Below are positions 1-5,566 of a stretch of DNA of 5,566 bases, one piece after another. The translations under genes and the position numbers were made by a program. This DNA comes from Acidobacteriaceae bacterium (GTDB lineage: Bacteria > Acidobacteriota > Terriglobia > Terriglobales > Acidobacteriaceae). The notes under the pieces are model-generated. The model was not told where the DNA came from. It did not search any database and saw only the letters and a list, made by a program, of their open reading frames with translations. Location of the stretch: assembly GCA_003133425.1 (NCBI GenBank), contig PKXI01000068.1, forward strand, positions 155 through 5,720, written 5' to 3'. Positions within the stretch are counted from its first letter, which is position 1. Each line of letters begins with the position of its first letter.

Positions 1-10
1 TAACAATATC

Positions 11-38
11 AACAACTTAGTGCGTTTGGCAAGTTGTT
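11..38. repeat. 8-bp perfect inverted repeat near the left edge
   Basis: AACAACTT at 11-18 and AAGTTGTT at 31-38 are exact reverse complements separated by 12 nt. It lies 18 nt beyond the stop of the small minus-strand ORF. It is AT-rich with no T-run on either side, so it would be a weak terminator at best. It could equally be part of a mobile-element end. Confidence 0.5.
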
Positions 39-56
39 CTGGCCCACTTCGGCCGT

Positions 57-230
57 TTAATCTGGCCCCTCCTTCTTGAGGCAAACCGTGGACGGCCTCA
101 CCCGCCTCGACTTCTCCTTCTTCCACCGCGCCGCCTTCTGATGACACAGCAACCGCTTCACGTACACAATCTCCTGCTCCTCGAAGTTCCCCTGGTAGGG
201 CACGATCGAATACACCAGCCGGCACTCCAT
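57..230 (-). CDS. Small unrecognised ORF (57 aa), lysine-rich
   Basis: A minus-strand frame runs from ATG at 228-230 to TAA at 57-59. It begins MECRLVYSIVPYQGNF and continues into a Lys/Arg-rich second half ending CLKKEGPD. I do not recognise the family. In its favour, roughly nine codons in ten end in G or C, clearly more than in ligD, and the composition (aromatic and aliphatic first half, basic second half) is protein-like. Against it, the ribosome binding site is weak (AGGG about 2 nt from the ATG), an in-frame stop lies just upstream at 237-239, and another minus-strand frame is also open across the same bases to the left edge. It may be a small gene, or a remnant of the element that truncated the Ig-like gene. 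Confidence 0.35.
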   Translation of the reverse strand: MECRLVYSIVPYQGNFEEQEIVYVKRLLCHQKAARWKKEKSRRVRPSTVCLKKEGPD

Positions 231-291
231 CGCCCTTTAGCCGCCGCGATGAGATCGTGTGGTGCCAACTCCGCCCACTCTCGGCCGCTGA

Positions 292-684
292 AATGGCAAA
301 CCTGCCGTCAGCTCTTCAGGGCCACGCGGATGTGCAGGCACGGCCACTCTGACCATCTCGACAACGGCAGCGACCAGCGCGGCTCTTGCATATCCCAAAC
401 GCCCTGGAGTCCCTTGGTACGCGGCTGGCGGCGCGACACTTGCCTGCCTGTTGCTTCTAGGTATACCGGCACGGCAGCGTAGTTTGCGAACAATGCTCGG
501 AATGCTGTTATTGCTCGTGGCGCTCACTAGCGGTGTACTCGCGTGTGGCGGCGGTGGACGTGGTGGCGGAGGGGGTGGAGGTGGAGGAATCTCTGGCACC
601 ACTGCGGGAACCTACACGATTACCGTGACCGGCACGTCAGGCTCAACGACAGCCACTGGGACGGTCATCCTCACAGTGCAGTAG
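292..684 (+). pseudogene. 3' end of a large Ig-like repeat surface/secreted protein (truncated)
   Basis: This frame is open from just after a TGA at 289-291 to the TAG at 682-684 and reads as the C-terminus of a much larger protein. In order: the end of an Ig-like domain (GTATLTISTTAATSA, about residues 16-30), a PKRPGVPWY linker, a first hydrophobic helix (AAGGATLACLLLLGI), a basic turn (PARQRSLRT), a second hydrophobic helix (MLGMLLLLVALTSGVLAC), a run of about 14 mostly Gly residues, and a last beta-rich segment (TAGTYTITVTGTSGS to TVQ). I associate this tail with giant Ig-like or repeat proteins of Acidobacteriota, from memory rather than a search. No start or body lies upstream; the sequence before 292 is unrelated in this frame. 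An upstream frameshift or a recombination join is likely. Internal starts (TTG 451, ATG 493) could give a short lipoprotein-like product, but the Ig-like sequence before them argues for a fragment. Confidence 0.6.
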
Positions 685-1074
685 CTAGTCATCTGCGAAT
701 TGGAAGTAAGGCACTCGGAGATGGCTCCGGACGCGTCCCTGAGATGGCGGCAATGTCTGACCATTAGTAATGTCGAGTTGCCTGTGCGATATAAGGGTTA
801 GGGCTAGCAAATAGGCGTCTTCTTCAACTCGTCGAGCAGCGGCTTGGTAGAAAGAGAGCCCATTCCAGTTCTTGAGGGGTACCTTCTACAGGTGGGCTCA
901 AATCTGGCCGTCTATCTGTGCCGAGTTGTGCGACGCACCGTTCCTAAACTGATCTCTCAATTCTGGCCCGAATGAGTCGACCTGGATCAGTGCCCGAATG
1001 ATGGTTCTACCGGTAACGATACCCCAAGACGCCTGAATTCACAGGTGAGCCCTCGCATTGCTTCGGTTGCGGAT
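685..1074. other. Gene-free stretch between the Ig-like gene end and ligD
   Basis: About 390 bases with no recognised gene. It contains an open minus-strand frame without a start codon (685-885), a 7-bp inverted repeat GAGCCCA/TGGGCTC at 856-862 and 893-899, another ACTGATC/GATCAGT at 948-954 and 985-991, and a 10-bp direct repeat GCCCGAATGA at 966-975 and 992-1001. ligD ends at 1075, so its transcript should terminate here, but I found no GC-rich hairpin followed by a T-run on the minus strand. Confidence 0.6.
966..1001. repeat. 10-bp direct repeat GCCCGAATGA, two copies
   Basis: Exact copies lie at 966-975 and 992-1001, 26 bases apart start to start. They flank a GTCGACCTGGATCAG segment and overlap the inverted pair ACTGATC/GATCAGT. 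No function is apparent. They could be protein-binding half-sites or leftovers of a mobile element. Confidence 0.45.
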
Positions 1075-3780
1075 TCACTTTTTCATGGGCTTGGGAAGAG
1101 ATTGTCTGAGTTTCCCGATGCCGCTCCACGGGTCTCTTGCAAGACGCTTCTTCCACTTTGAAAACTCGGACACGAGAAAACGTGGCCGCTCCTTCATTTT
1201 CAATTCCTCCCACCTCAAAGGAAGAGCCACGGGCACTCCCGATCGCGCTCGTGGAGAATACGGCGCGATCGAAGTGGCGCCTCGCTTATTGCGAAGATAG
1301 TCAAGGTAGATCTTGCCTTTCCGCGCGGCTTTGGTCATGCGCGTCAGATACAAATCCGGCGCATCCTTCTCCATGGCAAGCACCAGGTTGTGCGCAAATT
1401 CCTTCACGACCGGCCAGGGATTCTCTGCACGAATCGGAGCGACCACATGCAGGCCATTGCCTCCAGTCGTCTTCAGAAAACTCTCAAGACCCATGTTCTT
1501 CAGGCGCTCTCTCACCTCGGCGGCAGCCGCGGCCAGTTTCTTCCAGCCAATTGCAGGATCCGGATCGAGATCGAATACGATCCGGTCGGGCTTCTCAAGG
1601 GACGTGTTACGGGAACCCCATGGATGCAACTCAAGCACTCCCAGTTGAGCCAACTCGACGAGGGCCTTCGATGTGGAGAGCGTGATATAAGGCTCGAGCG
1701 TTCCTGTCTTTCTGTCAATAATGTCGATGCTGCCAATGTCGGCGGGCAGCATGGCATTCTTGTGCTTCTGATAGAAGCATGACTTCCCTGTGCCGTCTAC
1801 GCATCGAACCAGGGTCAGCGGACGCCCCTCGATATAAGGCAGCATGCAGTTTGCCACTTCCAGGTAGTAGTGGGCCAGGCTGTCCTTTGTCAGCTCCGAC
1901 TCCACATCGAGAACTTTGTCCGGGTGGGTAAGCCGAATGGGCAATGGTTCATTCGAACTGGCCGCCTTCGATGAAATACGTCTTGCAGCAATCATCTCCG
2001 GCTTGTGCATCGAGGACGCATCTGCCTTCTCGTCGCGCTCCGCTTCCGCAGCGCGACCCGTCGCTAGCTCGCGCTGAACCGATTTTGCGGGCTTGTCTTC
2101 GCGCAGCCCCTTGAAGGCGGCTTGTCTCACAAGATTGTCGGCGGTCCATGTGGCAAAGGATATTTGCGCAACCAGTTCAGGCCTTACCCAATGTGCGCCT
2201 CGACCGGCGCTTGCGGGAATCTCATCGAACGGCGTCTGCTTGCGGTCGAGCTTCTCAAGGCGCTCGCGCATCATGGTATGTGTCTTCTGCGTAAAGCCCG
2301 TGCCGCTGCGTCCGGCGTAGACAAGCTTACCTCCGCGGTAATATCCCAATAGCAGCGCGCCAACTCCGCGAGTTCCATTCGACGGAAGCGTAAACCCGCC
2401 GATCACCAGCTCCTGCTCCTGGTAGCACTTCAACTTCAGCCAGGAGTTCCCTCGCCCCGATGAATAGCGAGAGCGCGCCAGTTTTGAAACAATCCCTTCT
2501 GCTCCCAACTTGCATGCGCGACTAAATACTGCACCGGCGTCTCCGTCAAGGTGCTCGCTCAGACGAAGAACCTCGCCTGCTGAAGAGCCAGCGAGCAACC
2601 TGGCTAGAATCGACTTTCTTTCCAGCAACGGGACGCCTCTAAGATTGCGTCCGTCGAGGTGAAGGAGATCGAATACGAAATATGTCAGGGCGTTTCCTGC
2701 GCCATCCTGAAAAGCGGCCTGCAGGTCCGCAAAGCTTGTCGTACCATCCTTTGCCAGCACCACCACTTCGCCATCGAGCAGAGCGCTCTTCACCGGCAGA
2801 GCGGAGACGGCCTCGGCAATCGGCTTCATCCGATGCGTCCAGTCGAGCCCGGTGCGAGTAAGCAGTTGCACCGTTGCTTTCCCTCGCTTATGCTGCACGC
2901 GCGCTTGAATTCGATAGCCGTCCAGCTTCAACTCATGAATCCAGCTGCCCCCTGCCGGCGGAGTCTTCGCCAGGGCCGCAAGCTGCGGGACAATGAAGAG
3001 CGGCAGCTTCTCCCTGTGTGCTTTTGTTACCCCGGTCATCGGTTGGGGGATTGCTTCTTTGGAATCCGGCTTCTTCGGCTGCGCAGGCTTCGGCCGTTCG
3101 CCAACAGAGACTTGAATTGGCGCAGAATTCCACACGCGGTCCTTTGCCTTGGCGATAGCTTCCATGTCGCGCCCGGATGCAACGCTGTTGGGTGCTTGCT
3201 CTGTGATGGGATCATCATTCGGGCCGCGCTGCTCCTCATCGTGCTCTTTTATCAGGAGCCAATTTGGCTTGTTCTCGTTCGCAGCCCGCCCTGCCATGCG
3301 AATCAGAACCCAGTTGCCTTTCAGCTTTTCGCCGTGCAGGGCAAACTTGAGATTGCCTTTCTCCAGGGCCACCGCTACGTCCACATGGGACTCCCAGGTC
3401 CCGCGGTCCCAAAGCATCACTGTCCCCCCGCCGTATTGGCCTTTCGGGATGATTCCCTCGAATCCTCCATAGTCGAGGGGATGGTCCTCAACCTGCACCG
3501 CGAGGCGTTTATCCCCAGGGAAGTAGCTCGGACCCTTCGTAACTGCCCAGCTCTTCAGCACTCCATCCCATCCGAGCCGAAAGTCGTAGTGAAGCCGCGT
3601 CGCCGCGTGCTTTTGAATCACGAATGGTAAGTCCGGAGACTGGTTTGCGTTCCGCTGTGCTGAGGAACGGCCGCTGGGCTCGGATGTAATATGGAAGTCC
3701 CGCATGGAACGATAACGCGCCAACTGCCCGTTTGCGACGCTGGACGGTTTCTTCGGCGAGCTCTTTCTTTCTTTAGCCAT
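1075..3780 (-). CDS. ligD: Multifunctional ATP-dependent DNA ligase LigD (phosphoesterase-ligase-polymerase)
   Basis: This 901-residue protein is the end-processing and sealing enzyme of bacterial NHEJ. Three domains follow in the order of Pseudomonas aeruginosa LigD. The 3'-phosphoesterase (about 50-175) has His58, His64, Asp66, Arg68, His100 and Tyr104, spaced as the catalytic set of that enzyme. The ligase (about 258-565) has motif I KLDGYR with adenylated Lys285, DGE at 336-338, EGIVSK at 428-433, WLKLK at 447-451 and a terminal GLREDK at 558-563 in the OB-fold. The AEP-type polymerase (about 613-895) has Asp737 and Asp739 in FDLDPD, GGNGLH with His778, and Asp827 in YLDYL. Charged, Pro/Ala-rich linkers lie at about 180-255 and 566-612. 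The length modestly exceeds the 840 residues of the Pseudomonas enzyme, mainly in linkers. The ATG start lies 10 nt after the ku stop with no strong Shine-Dalgarno, suggesting translational coupling. All catalytic residues are present, so it is probably active. Confidence 0.97.
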   Translation of the reverse strand: MAKERKSSPKKPSSVANGQLARYRSMRDFHITSEPSGRSSAQRNANQSPDLPFVIQKHAATRLHYDFRLGWDGVLKSWAVTKGPSYFPGDKRLAVQVEDHPLDYGGFEGIIPKGQYGGGTVMLWDRGTWESHVDVAVALEKGNLKFALHGEKLKGNWVLIRMAGRAANENKPNWLLIKEHDEEQRGPNDDPITEQAPNSVASGRDMEAIAKAKDRVWNSAPIQVSVGERPKPAQPKKPDSKEAIPQPMTGVTKAHREKLPLFIVPQLAALAKTPPAGGSWIHELKLDGYRIQARVQHKRGKATVQLLTRTGLDWTHRMKPIAEAVSALPVKSALLDGEVVVLAKDGTTSFADLQAAFQDGAGNALTYFVFDLLHLDGRNLRGVPLLERKSILARLLAGSSAGEVLRLSEHLDGDAGAVFSRACKLGAEGIVSKLARSRYSSGRGNSWLKLKCYQEQELVIGGFTLPSNGTRGVGALLLGYYRGGKLVYAGRSGTGFTQKTHTMMRERLEKLDRKQTPFDEIPASAGRGAHWVRPELVAQISFATWTADNLVRQAAFKGLREDKPAKSVQRELATGRAAEAERDEKADASSMHKPEMIAARRISSKAASSNEPLPIRLTHPDKVLDVESELTKDSLAHYYLEVANCMLPYIEGRPLTLVRCVDGTGKSCFYQKHKNAMLPADIGSIDIIDRKTGTLEPYITLSTSKALVELAQLGVLELHPWGSRNTSLEKPDRIVFDLDPDPAIGWKKLAAAAAEVRERLKNMGLESFLKTTGGNGLHVVAPIRAENPWPVVKEFAHNLVLAMEKDAPDLYLTRMTKAARKGKIYLDYLRNKRGATSIAPYSPRARSGVPVALPLRWEELKMKERPRFLVSEFSKWKKRLARDPWSGIGKLRQSLPKPMKK

Positions 3781-3784
3781 CGAG

Positions 3785-3800
3785 ATCGGCTCAGGCCGAT
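3785..3800 (-). promoter_or_regulatory. Perfect hairpin at the ku-ligD junction
   Basis: ATCGGC at 3785-3790 and GCCGAT at 3795-3800 are exact reverse complements around a 4-nt loop. In the mRNA the ku stop codon UGA lies in the loop, and the 3' arm ends 4 nt before the ligD ATG. The element covers where the ligD ribosome binding site would be. It is therefore a candidate for translational coupling: a ribosome finishing ku would melt it and free the ligD start. It has no U-tract, so it is not a terminator. The structure is seen; the role is inferred. Confidence 0.5.
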
Positions 3801-4690
3801 TTCCGCCGCTTGTCCGCGGCTTTTGCGCTCGATTGGATGAGCCTTGGTCCAGGTTTCTCTTTAGCCGCGCTCACTCCGGCTCGCGCCACAGGTTTCTTCT
3901 TCTCGGGCGGTTCCTTTACGCTGCGCCGAAGAGCATCCATCAGGTTAATGACTTTTCCGCGTGGTGACGCTTGCTGCCTGGGCAGCGGAATGTGCTTCAG
4001 CTTCGCATCCACCAGTTCACGCAATGCGACCTCGTAATCGTCCGTGAATTTGTGGGGATCGAAGGTTTTCGTCTTCCGCTTAATCAATTCCTTGGCCAAA
4101 GCGAGTTGATCTTCATCCACTTTCCCCGTTTTCACTTCGGAGAAATATTTCCCAGCATCCTGGATTTCCTCCGCATAGCGCAGGAAGTATCCCATCATCC
4201 CGGCTAGCTTTGCATCGGACGGCGCCGATATCGCAATCAGATGCTCCCGACCTCCAACCGCAATTTTGCCGAGACCCGCCTTTCGTGTCTGTTGCAATGC
4301 CTTTTTCACCACGGAAAAGGCATTTGCCTGTGCATCGTTTTCCGGAAACACGAAATAGGGCTTCTCGAACAAAGCCGGGGCCAGTTCTTCCATATCGACG
4401 AACTGTTGTATCTCGATCGCGCTTCGCGAAGCAATTCGCAGTTCTGCGATTTCCGCCGGCTCTATCTGTATATATTCTCCCTTGCTGTATTCGTATCCTT
4501 TCACAACGTCATCGTTTTCAACCGGCTCCTGGTCAGAGGTGGACACTTTCTGATGCCGGACGCGCTCGCCGGTCTTGCGGCTGATTTGGTGAAAGCGTAT
4601 CTCGCTCTTTGCCTCTACTGCCGGAAAGAGCTTTACGCCGAACGAAACCAGCGAAATCTGGATGTGGCCAGACCAGAAAGGACGCGTCAT
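3791..4690 (-). CDS. ku: Bacterial Ku protein, NHEJ DNA end-binding
   Basis: Ku forms a homodimeric ring that slides onto double-strand break ends, protects them and recruits LigD. The protein is 299 residues from the chosen start. It opens with MTRPFWSGHIQISLVSFGVKLF, split here as MTRPFWSGHI followed by QISLVSFGVKLF, the hallmark beginning of bacterial Ku. The beta-barrel core follows to about residue 240, including the KPYFVFPE strand at 110-117. A conserved KVINLMDALRRS stretch at 246-257 marks the end of the region that contacts LigD. The last ~41 residues form a basic tail with 9 Lys and 4 Arg, as in Ku proteins with extended DNA-binding C-termini. ATG at 4688-4690 is preferred over the in-frame TTG at 4694-4696, because AGGGAG lies 8 nt before the ATG but only 2 nt before the TTG, and because the family start is M-x-R-P-x-W. 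It is the first gene of an operon with ligD. Confidence 0.96.
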   Translation of the reverse strand: MTRPFWSGHIQISLVSFGVKLFPAVEAKSEIRFHQISRKTGERVRHQKVSTSDQEPVENDDVVKGYEYSKGEYIQIEPAEIAELRIASRSAIEIQQFVDMEELAPALFEKPYFVFPENDAQANAFSVVKKALQQTRKAGLGKIAVGGREHLIAISAPSDAKLAGMMGYFLRYAEEIQDAGKYFSEVKTGKVDEDQLALAKELIKRKTKTFDPHKFTDDYEVALRELVDAKLKHIPLPRQQASPRGKVINLMDALRRSVKEPPEKKKPVARAGVSAAKEKPGPRLIQSSAKAADKRRKSA

Positions 4691-4698
4691 AGACAATG

Positions 4699-4704
4699 CT
4701 CCCT
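4699..4704 (-). promoter_or_regulatory. Shine-Dalgarno of ku (decides the start codon)
   Basis: On the minus strand AGGGAG lies 8 nt upstream of the ATG at 4688-4690. An upstream in-frame TTG at 4694-4696 would leave only 2 nt, too short for initiation. The site therefore supports the ATG as the ku start. No convincing -35/-10 pair could be assigned further upstream. Confidence 0.65.
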
Positions 4705-5388
4705 GTTCCAGTCAGATGCTTGATTCAATTCAGAGTTGCCCTGTTGCGGGATAGATCTTCTCCTGTTCGTGTGTTTCTCCCTGGAAAACCCGCACGGGAG
4801 AACCCGCGTCCTATCCTTGGTCCGATTTTGCCTTTCTATTCCGCCACGATACGAAGACTCAAATCCGGCCAATTCCGCCTGCATTCGCGCAAGAAATATC
4901 CCAGGAAGCTCCGCAACCTGGGGACCTTGGAGACGATTGAGAAGGCAAAGCATAGCGATTGAAATCAAGCTCTGGCAGGCTGATGGCACGGGACAAAACC
5001 CTTGGAGTGATGTCAAGAGGCTTCAATCCCATTCGCTGGAGCGCAAAAGCAGCGGGCATCTCTTCACCGGTATTACCATATTGTTTGTTCATCGCGGCGC
5101 ACGCAACGAGCAAAAGCTAAACAACATCACTGGCAATAAGCCTGAACGGAGCCGATTTCCCGAACGACGGTGTTACATTCCATTTGGTTACTTCAACGGA
5201 ATGGAACAAGGTTTTGATCTGATTTTAGAGCGCAGTATCGGCGCTAATCTAAATTTGTGAAGCAGATTCGACATCGACGAAGGGCGCAGACGATTCTTTC
5301 GTTAAAAGCGCTGCCACAACTTCCGACGACTAGGCTAGGCATCAAGATCGGCTACTCTGAGAAAGGATCCAGAAAGGCCGCCAGTTCA
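4705..5388. other. Intergenic or decayed region between ku and the insertion sequence
   Basis: About 680 bases with no gene I can name. It should hold the ku promoter, but I could not place -35/-10 boxes. Two overlapping minus-strand frames (5113 down to 4859 and 5016 down to 4687) look moderately protein-like and could be one frameshifted gene. The plus-strand frames look like chance, with irregular composition and no ribosome binding site. An inverted repeat TTCCATT/AATGGAA lies at 5178-5184 and 5200-5206 with a 15-nt loop and no T-run after it. Confidence 0.55.
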
Positions 5389-5566
5389 ATGCCGAACAAG
5401 CACAATGCCCTGCGCCGCCATCACATCCCAAAGATGAAGTTCCGGGTGAAGAACTGGGCAGAGTACGATGCGGGTCTTCGGCGTCGAGGCAGTCTGACTT
5501 TATGGGTCACCGCAGAAGTACTGGACGGCTGGAATGCGGCACGTCGGACGACCCCTGGCGGGCAAT
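5333..5566 (+). mobile_element. IS5-family insertion sequence, left part
   Basis: An IS5-type transposase start means the left end of the element should lie within roughly 50-100 bp upstream of 5389. The segment beginning GGCTAGGCATCAAGATCGG at 5333 is a plausible terminal inverted repeat: it is GG-led and 56 bp before the ATG. The right end is outside the window, so neither the repeat nor a target duplication can be confirmed. The left boundary is a guess. Confidence 0.4.
5389..5566 (+). CDS. IS5-family transposase, N-terminal part (cut by window end)
   Basis: The first 59 codons are visible. They read MPNKHNALRRHHIPKMKF, then KNWAEYDAGLRRRGSLTLW, then a region ending ARRTTPGGQ. This pattern (xNWxEYxxGLRRRGSLTxW ... 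RxTxGGQ) is typical of the start of IS5-family (IS903-like) DDE transposases, which cut and paste the element. The DDE catalytic residues lie beyond the window, so intactness cannot be judged. ATG at 5389 is chosen because it gives the family N-terminus and AAAGG lies 11 nt upstream. The same frame is open upstream to a GTG at 5257, but that extra stretch does not resemble the family. A later ATG at 5434 would lose conserved sequence. Confidence 0.85.
   Translation, partial: MPNKHNALRRHHIPKMKFRVKNWAEYDAGLRRRGSLTLWVTAEVLDGWNAARRTTPGGQ

Noticed and set aside
547..590. Gly-codon repeat tract as a CRISPR or tandem repeat array
   Set aside because: It is irregular GGN codon repetition inside a coding frame, with no spacers and no fixed repeat unit.
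237..602. Minus-strand frame with a poly-proline N-terminus
   Set aside because: The proline run is only the reverse complement of the poly-glycine codons of the plus-strand gene end.
856..899. Inverted repeat GAGCCCA/TGGGCTC as a ligD terminator
   Set aside because: The 30-nt loop is large, there is no T-run on the minus strand after it, and it lies nearly 180 bases beyond the ligD stop.
1021..1074. Factor-independent terminator just after ligD
   Set aside because: Only a 4-bp CCTG/CAGG stem around an EcoRI-like palindrome is present, without a T-run.
2659..3630. 323-codon plus-strand open frame antisense to ligD
   Set aside because: It lies entirely within ligD on the opposite strand. 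Its translation has an irregular Arg/Cys/Leu/Pro-rich composition, and ligD has catalytic motifs throughout, so it is a shadow.
4736..5260. 174-codon plus-strand frame upstream of ku
   Set aside because: Low-complexity and irregular composition with no domain pattern or ribosome binding site; the minus-strand frames over the same bases look more protein-like.

Overview
The window is most likely chromosomal DNA of an acidobacterium (Acidobacteriota, Terriglobia-like). This rests on two things. One is a short gene end at 292-684 carrying a two-helix / poly-glycine / Ig-like tail that I associate with very large secreted proteins of that phylum. The other is a Ku-LigD pair with the domain order phosphoesterase-ligase-polymerase. 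The placement is inference from protein style; there is no rRNA or other marker gene here.

Layout. Bases 1-290 hold no recognisable gene, only a small minus-strand reading frame (57-230) with strongly G/C-biased third codon positions and an 8-bp inverted repeat just beyond its stop. Bases 292-684 (+) are the 3' end of a large Ig-like repeat protein cut off from its body. Bases 685-1074 have no recognised gene, but include an open minus-strand frame without a start codon and some short repeats. Bases 1075-4690 (-) are the core of the window: ku followed after 10 nt by ligD, a complete two-gene bacterial non-homologous end-joining (NHEJ) operon transcribed right to left. Bases 4691-5388 are an intergenic or decayed region that should contain the ku promoter. 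From 5389 to the right edge runs the N-terminal part of an IS5-family transposase (+), cut by the window end.

How the genes work together. Ku homodimers thread onto double-strand break ends and recruit LigD. The LigD polymerase domain (AEP/primase type) fills or extends ends, the phosphoesterase domain trims 3' ribonucleotides and phosphates, and the ATP-dependent ligase domain seals the nick. The key catalytic residues of all three LigD domains are present, so the operon looks functional. Its flanks look degraded or mobile (a truncated Ig-like gene end, frames without starts, an insertion sequence), so the pair appears to sit in a plastic part of the genome. I saw no CRISPR array, tRNA, rRNA or convincing factor-independent terminator, and no clear sign of an undescribed system. 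The most unusual local structure is a perfect hairpin spanning the ku stop and the ligD translation-initiation region.
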